Source: Phormidium willei BDU 130791
GTDB taxonomy: Bacteria; Cyanobacteriota; Cyanobacteriia; Cyanobacteriales; Geitlerinemataceae
Direction: 5' to 3'
Length of the DNA stretch: 64,000 bases
Assembly: GCA_001637315.1 (NCBI GenBank)
Contig: LSZA01000001.1
Location: 1 to 64,000, forward strand
The translations under genes and the position numbers were made by a program. The notes below the pieces were generated by a model, which was given only the letters and a program-made list of their open reading frames with translations, was not told the DNA's origin and did no database searches. This document shows positions 26,836 to 36,251 of this stretch, piece by piece; the stretch's first letter is position 1, and every line of letters starts with the position of its first letter.

Positions 26836-26884
26836 GGGAACAGGGAATAGGGAACAGGGAACAGGGAATAGGGAACAGGGAAGA
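26836..26884. repeat. Heptanucleotide tandem repeat (STRR type), seven units
   Basis: Seven 7-bp units GGGAACA/GGGAATA/GGGAAGA run from 26836 to 26884 between leuC and leuD. This is the short tandemly repeated repetitive (STRR) class known in cyanobacteria. It separates the two subunits of one enzyme. Confidence 0.9.
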
Positions 26885-26961
26885 CTCACCCCTATCTCCA
26901 CCCGGCCGGGAAGAGATAACCTGTGATCGCTCCTAGGGAATAGGGGTTGGGGGATTTCGGG

Positions 26962-28365
26962 TTAAATCCAGTCCCGGACATCGGCTACGGTGCCGTGGAT
27001 GGCAGCGGCGACAACCATCGCTGGACTCATTAAGAGGGTTCGCCCCGAGGATGAGCCTTGACGGCCTTTGAAATTGCGGTTGGAGGATGAGGCGCTAATT
27101 TGATCGCCTTGTAACTTGTCTGGGTTCATGGCTAAACACATCGAACAGCCCGCATTACGCCATTCAAACCCAGCCTCAATGAAGACTTTGTCTAAGCCTT
27201 CAGCTTCCGCTTGGCGTTTGACCTCCTCAGAACCGGGAACGACAAAGGCTTTAATTCCCTCGGCGACTTTACGGCCTTGGGCAAACTTGGCGGCTTCGCG
27301 TAGGTCACTTAAACGGCCATTGGTGCAACTGCCGATGAAACAAACATCGATTTTTGTACCTTGGATGGGTTGTCCAGGGGATAGCTGCATGTACTGATAG
27401 GCTTCTTGGGCGATCGCGCGATCGCCCTGCGGCAGACTCTCTGGCATCGGAACCGATTCATCGACACCAATCCCCTGGCCCGGCGTAATCCCCCAGGTAA
27501 TTGTAGGAGGAATCTCCTGGGCATCGAAGACGACTACATCATCGTACTCAGCATCGGCATCACTACGAATCTCGTTCCACCAGCGTAGCGCTCGCTGCCA
27601 ATCTTCCCCTTGTGGGGCAAACTCGCGCCCCTGAATATAGTCATAGGTGGTCTGATCGGGGTTGACATAGCCGCAGCGAGCGCCCCCTTCGATGGACATA
27701 TTGCAAACGGTCATCCGTTCTTCCATCGTCATCTGCTCAAACGTCGTACCGGCATATTCATAGGCATAGCCGACGCCACCTTTGACCCCGAGTTTGCGGA
27801 TAATATGTAGAATCACATCCTTGGCATAGACCCCAGGACGCAGTTGGCCATTGACCTCAATGCGACGTACCTTGAGTTTGTTCATTGCCAGAGTTTGCGA
27901 GGCGAGAACATCGCGAACCTGACTGGTGCCAATACCAAAGGAAATCGCGCCAAAAGCGCCGTGGGTGGAGGTGTGGCTATCCCCACAGGCGATGGTCATT
28001 CCCGGCTGTGTCAGACCCTGTTCCGGGGCGATGACGTGAACAATGCCCTGACGGCCGGACCCGACATTATTGAAGCGAATTCCATATTGCTTGCAGTTGT
28101 CCTCAAGGGCTTGAATCATCTCTTCGGCGAGGACATCGCTAAAGGGACGAGCCTGGTTTTCGGTGGGGACAATATGATCGACCGTGGCCAGGGTGCGTTC
28201 GGGGAAGGGAACCGTTAGATCCCGTTCCCGCAACATGGCAAACGCTTGGGGGCTGGTCACTTCGTGAATTAGATGTAGCCCGATAAATAACTGTGTTTGT
28301 CCTGACGGCAATGTACCAACGCGGTGCGTTTGCCAGACTTTATCGAATAGTGTTCCCTTACTCAT
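26962..28365 (-). CDS. leuC: 3-isopropylmalate dehydratase large subunit
   Basis: 467 residues, aconitase family. The [4Fe-4S] ligands are in GSCTNGR and in [30 protein letters not shown] is the substrate-binding signature. Full length. Upstream gene of the leuC-leuD pair. Confidence 0.97.
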   Translation of the reverse strand: MSKGTLFDKVWQTHRVGTLPSGQTQLFIGLHLIHEVTSPQAFAMLRERDLTVPFPERTLATVDHIVPTENQARPFSDVLAEEMIQALEDNCKQYGIRFNNVGSGRQGIVHVIAPEQGLTQPGMTIACGDSHTSTHGAFGAISFGIGTSQVRDVLASQTLAMNKLKVRRIEVNGQLRPGVYAKDVILHIIRKLGVKGGVGYAYEYAGTTFEQMTMEERMTVCNMSIEGGARCGYVNPDQTTYDYIQGREFAPQGEDWQRALRWWNEIRSDADAEYDDVVVFDAQEIPPTITWGITPGQGIGVDESVPMPESLPQGDRAIAQEAYQYMQLSPGQPIQGTKIDVCFIGSCTNGRLSDLREAAKFAQGRKVAEGIKAFVVPGSEEVKRQAEAEGLDKVFIEAGFEWRNAGCSMCLAMNPDKLQGDQISASSSNRNFKGRQGSSSGRTLLMSPAMVVAAAIHGTVADVRDWI

Positions 28366-28432
28366 TACGGGCAGCGTTTTTGTGGTAGGCGTAGTCTTTG
28401 ATTTTATCGCAAATCTTCAGCACATTGATCAC

Positions 28433-28463
28433 AAAAAAGTCCCGATCTTAGAACAAGATCGGG
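28433..28463 (-). terminator. Terminator after ndhB
   Basis: On the minus strand CCCGATCTT-GTTCT-AAGATCGGG (plus 28441-28463) is a perfect 9-bp hairpin followed by six T residues (plus 28433-28438). It ends ndhB transcripts before leuC. Confidence 0.9.
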
Positions 28464-28499
28464 AGCATTGAGCTGTCGGTGAGGGGTGGGCCAAAACCG

Positions 28500-30056
28500 T
28501 TAGAGATCTGGGGCCGCGATCGCCGCCGCAACGGTCGGCGTTTCAGCCGTTGCTGACTGAAGGACTGGGGATTTAATGACCGCGTCATTGGCCAACGTAA
28601 ACAGAGGATTCGAGAGAATCCCGGCGACCGAGGTAAAGATGAGCGCGACCACTAATCCCACCTGTAGCGGACGCATTCCGGGCAAATTCCAGCGCACCTC
28701 GGGATAGGTTTGCACCGCCTCGGACATTTCCTGGGGTTCTTTGACAACCATCATCTTGACGACGCGGATGTAGTAGTAAATCGAGACAACACTCGTGACG
28801 AGACCGAGGAGAACCAGGCCATAGAGTCCCGCTTGCCAACCGGCCCAGAAGAGGTAGATTTTGCCGAAGAAGCCGGCCAGGGGTGGAATCCCTCCAAGGG
28901 ACAATAGGCAAATGCTCAAGCCTAGGGTGAGTAGGGGATCTTTATGATAGAGACCGGCATAGTCACTAATGCGATCGCTTCGTGTCCGTAGAGAGAAGAG
29001 AATCACACAGGTGAACGCTCCCAGGTTCATGAACAGGTACACCATGAGATAGAACATCATACTGGCGTAGCCGGCATCGGTTCCCGCGAGAAGGCCAATG
29101 GTGACAAATCCCGCTTGAGCGATGGAGGAGTAAGCCAGCATCCGTTTCATGCTGGTTTGAGCTAGGGCGACGACGTTCCCGAGGACCATACTGAGAATGG
29201 CCAGGGCCGTGAAGACAAAGTGCCATTGCTCGGTCATGGAGCCAAAGGCGGTCACCAGCAAGCGGATGGCGATCGCAAAACCAGCGGCTTTCGAGCCAAC
29301 GGAGAGAAAGGCCACGACAGGTGTCGGTGAGCCTTCATAGACATCAGGAGTCCATTGGTGAAAGGGAACCGCTGAGATTTTAAAGGCAATGCCGGTAATG
29401 ATGAAGACCAGAGCGATAGCCAGGCCAATGGCTTGACTATCGGGACTCTTGGCCACAGTGGTGGCAATTTCATCGAGTTGAGTTTGACCGCCCGAGAGTC
29501 CATACAGGAGAGACACTCCATAGAGAAAGACAGCGGAACTCGACGCACCAATCAACAAGTATTTTAAGGCGGCTTCATTCGAGCGAGTATCCCGTTTCAT
29601 ATAGCCCGTCAGTAGATAGGAGGAAATACTGAGGGTTTCGAGGGCGACAAACACGGTGACCAATTCATTGGCCCCGGCCAGAAACATCCCGCCTAGGGTG
29701 GCCGTCATGAGGATGGCTAAAAACTCAGCGAGAGAGGTGCCACTTTGTTCGACATAACGGACTGACATCAGAATCGTCACAGCCGTCGACAGGGCAATAA
29801 TGCCCCGAAACACCAAACTGAGGGGATCACTATTGAAGGCACCGAGGAACCCGAATGGCATGGGGTTATCCCATTGCAGGACGAGGGCGGCTACCGCAGC
29901 CAACAGTCCTAAAATTCCTAAATAGGGGGTCCATTTGGCCGATTTACGGCCGCTGATGAGATCAACAATCAGGACCAGGAGGAGGGTTGTCAGAACGATG
30001 CCCTCTGGCAAAATAGTCCCAGCATTCAACTGAGACGCAAGGTTGGCAACATCCAT
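28500..30056 (-). CDS. ndhB: NDH-1 subunit NdhB
   Basis: 518 residues, 14 membrane helices. Core antiporter-like subunit shared by all cyanobacterial NDH-1 forms (respiratory, cyclic and CO2 uptake), so it is needed by the NdhF/D/CupB module earlier in the window. Motifs: [40 protein letters not shown] and [17 protein letters not shown]. Single gene with its own terminator. Confidence 0.96.
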   Translation of the reverse strand: MDVANLASQLNAGTILPEGIVLTTLLLVLIVDLISGRKSAKWTPYLGILGLLAAVAALVLQWDNPMPFGFLGAFNSDPLSLVFRGIIALSTAVTILMSVRYVEQSGTSLAEFLAILMTATLGGMFLAGANELVTVFVALETLSISSYLLTGYMKRDTRSNEAALKYLLIGASSSAVFLYGVSLLYGLSGGQTQLDEIATTVAKSPDSQAIGLAIALVFIITGIAFKISAVPFHQWTPDVYEGSPTPVVAFLSVGSKAAGFAIAIRLLVTAFGSMTEQWHFVFTALAILSMVLGNVVALAQTSMKRMLAYSSIAQAGFVTIGLLAGTDAGYASMMFYLMVYLFMNLGAFTCVILFSLRTRSDRISDYAGLYHKDPLLTLGLSICLLSLGGIPPLAGFFGKIYLFWAGWQAGLYGLVLLGLVTSVVSIYYYIRVVKMMVVKEPQEMSEAVQTYPEVRWNLPGMRPLQVGLVVALIFTSVAGILSNPLFTLANDAVIKSPVLQSATAETPTVAAAIAAPDL

Positions 30057-30322
30057 AGACGTTTAAGCTTAAGGTTTATTAACAGTATCGTCCCACATCG
30101 GCCCAAACGTGAACAGTCTGGACGGGGGAATAAGCATCTCTCGGCTAGAGATGTTGGGGGCCGACGTCCCGGTTGAGGAAGGCGACTCCCCGTTGATTGT
30201 ATCTTAAGGAACAGTTAACGGGGAATTGGTCTCGAAGAGTGAGTCCCGGTTGAGCAGCCATAGGAGGCAACATCCATGCCAAGATATAGACTAATCCCTC
30301 ACCTTCTTGATGGACTGCCCTC

Positions 30323-31879
30323 ATGGACTGGACGATTCCCCTACATGTGCAACAACAGGACTTTATCACGCGCCTACAAGAACTCAGGCGTTGTCCCAAT
30401 TCTTCACCCATTCTCAATCATGATTGTCCAGGGGTTTGGTCAGAACAGGTCAAGATTTATGGCGATCGCCTCTCGACGATTCGTGCTAACTGTCGGCAAC
30501 GAATTGTCAAATCTGATCCCATTATTCCCGTCAGTGAGCTGTGGAAACAGTATCTATTAGAAGGGTTAGCGGCGACAACGGTCAGCTTGATCTGGCCCCA
30601 TTCCTTGCGGACATCGGCCGCAGAGCAGGACCCCAATCACGACCCCAACCACGGCCACGAACACGGCCAAGACCCCAATCGCGCTCAGTGCTATTGGCTT
30701 GAGGATGCGTCAGGGGAGCCAGAATCCGGGTTGCGGGTTCAGGTGATGGCGGTGACGGGGGAGACCCTGACTGAGGTAGCGGGGCCAGTGAAGCCAAACG
30801 AGAGTGATCTGGTGATTTGGGTTTGGATTCAAGAGTCTCTCGATGATGCGTATCAGGACTATCATCCAATTATTTTAGGATTTCTGCCGAGCGATCGCCT
30901 CCCCTCTCAAAATACACTTCGTCTGGATCAACTTTGGTATGGGGGAGGGTTACGAGGCTACGTTGAGGCCAACAAATCGCGACAACTTCGTCAATCTCAA
31001 GCCTGGCTGCGTCCACTCATGGGAAGTGCCAATTGTCCTTACCCCTTAGCGATCGCCGCTGATGGCAAAACCATCGCCAGTACGAGCTATGATGGCAGTC
31101 TTAAACTCTGGCGCTTAAGTGACACCCAACTCCAAGATGCCTTGGGCGGACGAAGTTGGTCAACGGCCCCCTCGACGACGGGTTCAGCCGGACAAACCCT
31201 CTCGACACGAGATGCTGATCAGATCTACCATTGTTGTCACTCGGGCCAGGGTCAATTGTTGCGATCGTTGCCGGGCTTTCGCAGCGGGGTAACGGCGGTG
31301 CTACTCGATTTTCCGGGAGAACAACTCATTTGCGGGAGCCAGGGCGGTAGAATTGAGATTTGGCAGGTTGAAAGCGGCCAAAAACAACATTCATTTACGG
31401 CCCACGAGGGGGGAATCCGCTTTTTAGCCATTTCTGCCTCGGGGACCCTCTTTGCGAGTACAGGCAGCGATCGCCAGCTTCGGGTTTGGCAATGGTGCGA
31501 TCAGACCCTGACGCTCCTGTTTTCTCAGATCCGCGATGGTATTTCTAGCATTACCCTCTCCCCCGATGGATCTCAGGTTGGCTGTGGCTTTCAGAATGGA
31601 CAGATTGAAGTTTGGTCGGTGGCCAGCGGTGAAAGCTTTTATCGGCTTAAGGCCCATTCCGGTCCCGTGCGATCGCTGTCCCTGAGTGATGATGGCACCT
31701 CCCTGGCCAGTAGCAGCGTCGAGCGCACCCTCAAACTCTGGAAAACCGACAGCGGCGATCTTGAGGGTTTGCGCACCGGCCATGCCGATCCCCTAATTTC
31801 CGTCTCTCCCAATGCCGACGGCTGTTGGGTTGATGTCAGTTTATTCCAAGCCGATCCTCCGAGCTGGGCCGCCCGTTAA
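30323..31879 (+). CDS. WD40-repeat protein
   Basis: 518 residues. Residues about 1-230 are a soluble region I do not recognise, with a low-complexity acidic/His insertion (DPNHDPNHGHEHGQDPN) near 110. The C-terminal half has about six WD40 blades, e.g. TIASTSYDGSLKLWRL, LFASTGSDRQLRVWQW, QVGCGFQNGQIEVWSV and SLASSSVERTLKLWKT, which should form a beta-propeller binding platform. Partner unknown. Divergent from ndhB across a 266-base spacer that includes a hairpin (CATCTCT/AGAGATG, 30135-30153). Confidence 0.8.
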   Translation: MDWTIPLHVQQQDFITRLQELRRCPNSSPILNHDCPGVWSEQVKIYGDRLSTIRANCRQRIVKSDPIIPVSELWKQYLLEGLAATTVSLIWPHSLRTSAAEQDPNHDPNHGHEHGQDPNRAQCYWLEDASGEPESGLRVQVMAVTGETLTEVAGPVKPNESDLVIWVWIQESLDDAYQDYHPIILGFLPSDRLPSQNTLRLDQLWYGGGLRGYVEANKSRQLRQSQAWLRPLMGSANCPYPLAIAADGKTIASTSYDGSLKLWRLSDTQLQDALGGRSWSTAPSTTGSAGQTLSTRDADQIYHCCHSGQGQLLRSLPGFRSGVTAVLLDFPGEQLICGSQGGRIEIWQVESGQKQHSFTAHEGGIRFLAISASGTLFASTGSDRQLRVWQWCDQTLTLLFSQIRDGISSITLSPDGSQVGCGFQNGQIEVWSVASGESFYRLKAHSGPVRSLSLSDDGTSLASSSVERTLKLWKTDSGDLEGLRTGHADPLISVSPNADGCWVDVSLFQADPPSWAAR

Positions 31880-31925
31880 AATGGCTGGAGCCAGATTTCT
31901 ACAAAAGCGGACTTATTAACACAGG

Positions 31926-31942
31926 CTTGACGTTTTGTCAAG
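31926..31942. promoter_or_regulatory. Inverted repeat upstream of acyP
   Basis: CTTGAC-GTTTT-GTCAAG is a perfect 6-bp inverted repeat 104 bases before acyP. It lacks a following T-run on either strand, so it resembles an operator more than a terminator. Low certainty. Confidence 0.35.
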
Positions 31943-32045
31943 AAAAAATAGTGGGCGTGAATCGGGGATTTTTTCCGTCTAGGGCTAGATGTTTTGCGGA
32001 GTCAATTGGGCTAACGTAAGAAAGAAATGTTATAGCATCGCGCGA

Positions 32046-32354
32046 ATGAAAAGCCATGACTCTGCCAACCCACAACCGACCACCGCAATCCGAGTCATGA
32101 TTTCGGGACGAGTTCAAGGCGTCGGCTTTCGCTATTCAACCCAACAACAAGCCTTACAACTCGGTGTGTCCGGCTGGGTTCGCAACCGACGCAATGGAAC
32201 GGTTGAAGCCCTGTTTGAGGGAGATCCCACCCGAGTGCAAGACGCTGTAGCCTGGTGTCATCAAGGGCCAGCCGCTGCGCAAATTCAGACCGTCGAAACC
32301 TACCGAGACAACCCGCAACAGTTCTCGGACTTTGAAATCTGGCCAACGGTTTGA
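32046..32354 (+). CDS. acyP: Acylphosphatase
   Basis: 102 residues from ATG 32046; the frame opens at 31989 but the extra residues are not family-like. Hydrolyses acyl phosphates. The active-site loop VMISGRVQGVGFRYSTQQQA holds the phosphate-binding arginine, and GWVRNRRNGTVEALFEG includes the catalytic asparagine. Slightly longer N-terminus than the usual 90-residue enzyme. Stands alone ahead of devC by 203 bases. Confidence 0.92.
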   Translation: MKSHDSANPQPTTAIRVMISGRVQGVGFRYSTQQQALQLGVSGWVRNRRNGTVEALFEGDPTRVQDAVAWCHQGPAAAQIQTVETYRDNPQQFSDFEIWPTV

Positions 32355-32557
32355 CAGGGGCGACTTTCAGAGTGAATAAACAGTGACCCAAGCCCAGAGG
32401 GCAGAATTCACAGATCTAACATTTGGCAATTTGTCAACCCCTGACTGTGCGACTTCTGAATCTTCCATTAGGCTAGAAGAAGAGGTGAAGGTTCAGCCGT
32501 ATCGTAGGCTCTCACCCATTGCCGGATTCACTTGTCATCACTGTCACTCTACCGTTC

Positions 32558-33814
32558 ATGGCTTCCCTTGCCCGCAAGAACCTACTTGAAGACATTCCCC
32601 GCTTCCTCATTGCCCAAGCCGGAATCGTCTTTGCTGTGACTCTAGTCACCGTTCAAATTGGTATTTTTCGGGGGTTTCTCAAGTCCACCGCCTTAGTCCC
32701 CGAAGAATCCGCCGCCGACATTTGGGTCTCCTCAGCCGAGATGGTGTATTTTGAGTTGACCCCCTCCCTTCCGGTGGAACTTCTGTTCCTGGCCCGAGAG
32801 GTGGAAGGGGTCGACCTGGCCGAACCCTTGCTGTTACCTCCAGGCCAGTGGAAAGGACCCGGTGGCACCATTGCCCCGTTACGAGTGATTGGCTTTGACC
32901 CCGGAGGGGAACTCTTTTCCCCTTGGAATCTCAGCCAGGGGACTCTAGCCGATCTACAAACGCCCTATCACATCATCGTGGACGAGTCCCAACTCGATGC
33001 GCTCAACCTCCAAGGTCTTGGGGGTCAGGGAACCATCAATTCCTTGCCCGCGACCCTAGTGGGCATCACGGAAGGAACCCAGTCGATCGCCTCAAGCGTA
33101 TTTGTTTTTACATCCCTCGAAACCGCTAACACCTATGCTACTACTGGAATTGGCACTTCTGTAAATTGCCAAGTGGATGGGGAGGGCAACATTAGATGTG
33201 ATAACCGGTATCAGCGAGACCTCAGCGCCCTATCTGAGTCGGTGGAGCCTCCACCTACCCCGTCGCCTCTAAGACGTTCAGATGTGTTAACTCATATTCT
33301 GATTCGGGCCGAGAGGGGAGACGATTTACAGGAGTTAAAACAACGACTCAATGAGGCTCTTCCGGGAACCCAAGCCTTCACACGTCAAGAATTGGCGCAA
33401 CGAACCCGTAACTATTGGCAAAGCCGAACGGGAATCGGTTTTGTGTTAGGCTTCGGGGCTGGACTGGGTGTGGTGGTTGGAATTGCCATTGTCGGACAGA
33501 TTCTCTATTCTTCAGTCTCCGATCGCCTGAAGGAGTTTGGCACTCTCAAGGCCATGGGAGCGTCAGATTGGGTGTTGTATCGAGTCATTATCGAGCAAGC
33601 CCTCTGGATGGCGGTTTTAGGCTATCTCCCCGGCATGGCCCTCTGTCTAGGCTTATCTCACTGGGTCAGAACGGGGATGGGGATCATTATTCTGATTACC
33701 CCAGCCTCGGCAGCGGGAATTTTTCTGTTGACGACGGTGATGTGTGTCGGGTCTGGCTTTTTTGCAATTCAGAAAGTGACGCGAGTTGATCCGGCCATTG
33801 TTTTTAAAGCTTAG
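32558..33814 (+). CDS. devC: DevC-type ABC transporter permease (FtsX family)
   Basis: 418 residues from ATG 32558 (TTG 32519 possible). One N-terminal membrane helix (FLIAQAGIVFAVTLVTVQIG), a periplasmic domain of about 225 residues, then three C-terminal helices: the MacB/DevC layout. In heterocyst formers DevBCA exports glycolipids; in other cyanobacteria DevC homologs serve unknown exports. The usual membrane-fusion partner DevB is not upstream. Pairs with the ATPase at 34073. Confidence 0.85.
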   Translation: MASLARKNLLEDIPRFLIAQAGIVFAVTLVTVQIGIFRGFLKSTALVPEESAADIWVSSAEMVYFELTPSLPVELLFLAREVEGVDLAEPLLLPPGQWKGPGGTIAPLRVIGFDPGGELFSPWNLSQGTLADLQTPYHIIVDESQLDALNLQGLGGQGTINSLPATLVGITEGTQSIASSVFVFTSLETANTYATTGIGTSVNCQVDGEGNIRCDNRYQRDLSALSESVEPPPTPSPLRRSDVLTHILIRAERGDDLQELKQRLNEALPGTQAFTRQELAQRTRNYWQSRTGIGFVLGFGAGLGVVVGIAIVGQILYSSVSDRLKEFGTLKAMGASDWVLYRVIIEQALWMAVLGYLPGMALCLGLSHWVRTGMGIIILITPASAAGIFLLTTVMCVGSGFFAIQKVTRVDPAIVFKA

Positions 33815-34072
33815 ACAAGTTAAAGCCTAGAGAACTTAAAGCTTAGACAAAATTTGGGCGCGATCGCTTGAACTCCTGAAAAAATCGGTTAATGATGAAG
33901 CTACTTTTCGTCGAGTCCGCTCTATGAAAGTCCCCTAGTCGCTCAGGGATATCTCACACCGTTGTGTTCTGCCTAGAAGCTTGTATCTATGATTGTCTCC
34001 CCTTTCAAACTCCCGGTGTCTACTCAGCGTTCGACTCAGGATTCCTGTCTACCTTCGCCTTCGGTCAGTCCC

Positions 34073-34759
34073 ATGGCCAAAGGTCGCATGGCGGTGGCCG
34101 CCACAGATGTGGACATGTCCTATCTAACCGGCCAGAAGCGGACTCAAATTCTCAAACAAGTCAATCTCACCATCGAGCGAGGCCAGGTTCGTCTACTCAT
34201 GGGACCCTCGGGGTCTGGAAAAACGACCCTCTTGTCTATTCTGGCGGGCCTACTGGCTCCCACCTCTGGGTCTGTTTGTCTTCTCGGTGAGAACATTACA
34301 CGGATGTCCCGGAAACAGTTGTCCCAGTTCCGCCTCAAGCATTTGGGGTTTATTTTCCAGGGCTTTAATCTATTTCCGGCCCTGACGGCGGCAGAAAATG
34401 TGGAACTGGCCCTGAATCTACAGGGGATTCGTGGTCGCACGGCCCGCCAAGCCGCTCAGGAGATGCTCGATCGCGTGGGCTTGGGGGATAAAGGTCAAAA
34501 TCGTCCCCGAGACCTGTCTGGGGGGCAAAAACAGCGGGTGGCGATCGCCCGAGCCTTGGTGACGCGACCGGAGATTGTCATGGCTGATGAACCTACGGCG
34601 GCCTTGGACTCCAAGAGTGGCCATGCGGTGATGGAGTTGTTGCGGCGTTTGGCCATCGATGAGGATGTCACGGTGTTAATGGTCACCCATGATCCGCGCA
34701 TTTTGGATGTGGCTGATTCTGTGACCTATCTTGAGGATGGGGAAATTCGCCAAAGATAG
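34073..34759 (+). CDS. devA: DevA-type ABC transporter ATPase
   Basis: 228 residues from ATG 34073 (ATG 33989 would add 28). Walker [14 protein letters not shown]-loop [13 protein letters not shown], signature [15 protein letters not shown], Walker [12 protein letters not shown] and H-loop MVTHDPRI are all intact. Energises the DevC permease. The two genes are 258 bases apart, more than usual for a transporter pair. Confidence 0.9.
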   Translation: MAKGRMAVAATDVDMSYLTGQKRTQILKQVNLTIERGQVRLLMGPSGSGKTTLLSILAGLLAPTSGSVCLLGENITRMSRKQLSQFRLKHLGFIFQGFNLFPALTAAENVELALNLQGIRGRTARQAAQEMLDRVGLGDKGQNRPRDLSGGQKQRVAIARALVTRPEIVMADEPTAALDSKSGHAVMELLRRLAIDEDVTVLMVTHDPRILDVADSVTYLEDGEIRQR

Positions 34760-34778
34760 GTGCTTGAGACCCTGAAAA

Positions 34779-35981
34779 TCAGGCTTTGAGGACTGACCAT
34801 TGCGTCACCGGGGCCAAGGCCGTCCAACTGAGAAATCGCCCGAGGGGTTTGGTTCGTTGAATGGCCATGCGCGTTAACGTGCCACCCCACTTCTGCTGGG
34901 CTTCGAACAACCTTTGTTCACTCTCGACGGTGACGGCGTTGGCCACCAGACGACCCCCTGAGGGTAACGCCTGCCAACAGGTCTCTAACAGGTCTGGTGT
35001 GGTCAGTCCCCCACCAATAAAGATGGTGTTCGGTTCCGGTAAATCTTGCAAGGCCGCCGGGGCTGGCCCGCTGACAATCTCTAACTGAGGAACCCCTAAG
35101 GCGGCGGCGTTATCGGCCAAGTAGCCGACTCGTTGGGGATGCTGTTCGATGGCGATCGCTTGACAGCGGCGATCGCTCCTCAGCCATTCAATACTAATCG
35201 AACCACACCCGGCCCCCACATCCCACAATCGTTGTCCCGGCTGCGGGGCCAGGCTAGACAGGGTCACGGAACGGACTTCCCGTTTGGTCAGTTGTCCATC
35301 GTGATGATAGGCCTCATCCGGCAATCCCGGCCCACAATGGTGAAAACTCTGGCCACAACAGTCGATGGCGATGGTGTTTAAGTCCGCTAATTCCCCTGGA
35401 TTCCAGGTGGCGGCTTGGCCCTGAATCAGCCGTTCCTGGGGGCCGCCGAGTCGTTCTAGGACGGTCATCTGACTTTGGCCAAATCCCGTCTCGGTCAGTC
35501 GTTGGGCGACGAGAGTGGGGGTATGGCGATCGCCACTCAACAGCAACAAACGCACTCCTGGATAAAGATAGCCCAGTAACAAGTCCGCCGGTCGTCCACA
35601 GAGGCTGAGGCTGTCCACATCCGCTAGGGGCCAACCCAGGCGGCTACAGGCGAGACTAAGGGCGGATGGCGCGGGAATCAGGGTCATCTCCTCTATGGGA
35701 ATCTGACGCGCTAGGGTGGCCCCAATTCCGTACCACATTGGGTCACCGGTGGCTAAGACACAGACTCGTTGGCCACGACGCTGGAGGATATTGTCAATGG
35801 TCTTTTGCAGGGGGGATTCCCAAACCAGGCGTTCTCGGCGATCGCCCTCGTCTAAAAATCCCAAATGTCGCCGGCCCCCTACCAGAATTTGAGCCTGTTG
35901 CAAGAGCGATCGCGCCGCTGCACTAAGTCCAGCCTGGCCCTCCTCACCGATGCCAATGACCGATAACCATTTCTCCGTCAT
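34779..35981 (-). CDS. cobL: Precorrin-6Y C5,15-methyltransferase, decarboxylating (CbiET/CobL)
   Basis: 400 residues from ATG 35981 (ATG 35996 possible). Fusion of two SAM methyltransferases: the N-terminal CbiE-like half (WLSVIGIGEEGQAGLS, LATGDPMWYGIG) methylates C5, and the C-terminal CbiT-like half (about 235-400; LWDVGAGCGSISIEWL) methylates C15 and decarboxylates. Step of corrin-ring synthesis. Divergent from the riboswitch-controlled cobG unit; no riboswitch is seen on its own side. Confidence 0.92.
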   Translation of the reverse strand: MTEKWLSVIGIGEEGQAGLSAAARSLLQQAQILVGGRRHLGFLDEGDRRERLVWESPLQKTIDNILQRRGQRVCVLATGDPMWYGIGATLARQIPIEEMTLIPAPSALSLACSRLGWPLADVDSLSLCGRPADLLLGYLYPGVRLLLLSGDRHTPTLVAQRLTETGFGQSQMTVLERLGGPQERLIQGQAATWNPGELADLNTIAIDCCGQSFHHCGPGLPDEAYHHDGQLTKREVRSVTLSSLAPQPGQRLWDVGAGCGSISIEWLRSDRRCQAIAIEQHPQRVGYLADNAAALGVPQLEIVSGPAPAALQDLPEPNTIFIGGGLTTPDLLETCWQALPSGGRLVANAVTVESEQRLFEAQQKWGGTLTRMAIQRTKPLGRFLSWTALAPVTQWSVLKA

Positions 35982-36007
35982 CCCTACCTGCCTCATGCCT
36001 CAATTCT

Positions 36008-36042
36008 AGTCGGGGCGAAAAGTTAATTTTTTCGCCCCGACT
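36008..36042. repeat. Perfect 14-bp inverted repeat between cobL and cobG
   Basis: AGTCGGGGCGAAAA (36008-36021) and TTTTCGCCCCGACT (36029-36042) are perfect complements around a 7-base loop. No U-run follows. It sits between the divergent cobalamin genes, just ahead of the riboswitch, so it may be an operator, a transcript boundary, or a dispersed palindromic repeat. Confidence 0.85.
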
Positions 36043-36049
36043 AGCTGTA

Positions 36050-36240
36050 CTGTCTCATGAAGGGGTCGTCCTATGCTACGGTGGAGGGATTGATTGTTGG
36101 GAAACTCCGGTGAGAGTCCGGGACTGTGCCGCAACTGCAATGGGGTGACCTCACCGATCATCTTGCACCCACAAGTCAGAACACCAACATCAAGCCGGAT
36201 CGAGTCCGGTCATTGTCGATTCTCTGCGTCGCACAGAGAA
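36050..36240 (+). promoter_or_regulatory. Cobalamin riboswitch
   Basis: The conserved core is clear: GGGAAACTCCGGTGAGAGTC (about 36100-36119) then CGGGACTGTGCCGCAACTG, matching the B12 box and its neighbours. A stem TTCTCTG/CAGAGAA (36220-36240) ends directly at the ribosome-binding site GGAAA of cobG, so control of translation start is likely. It should lower expression of cobG-cbiC-cbiL when cobalamin is plentiful. Outer limits are approximate. Confidence 0.9.
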
Positions 36241-36251
36241 GGAAACTCATT

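Noticed and set aside
26836-26884. CRISPR or attachment site
   Set aside because: Seven-base units without spacers; this is the STRR repeat class.
30135-30153. CATCTCT/AGAGATG hairpin as a terminator
   Set aside because: No T-run follows on either strand and it lies between divergent genes; at most a leader structure.
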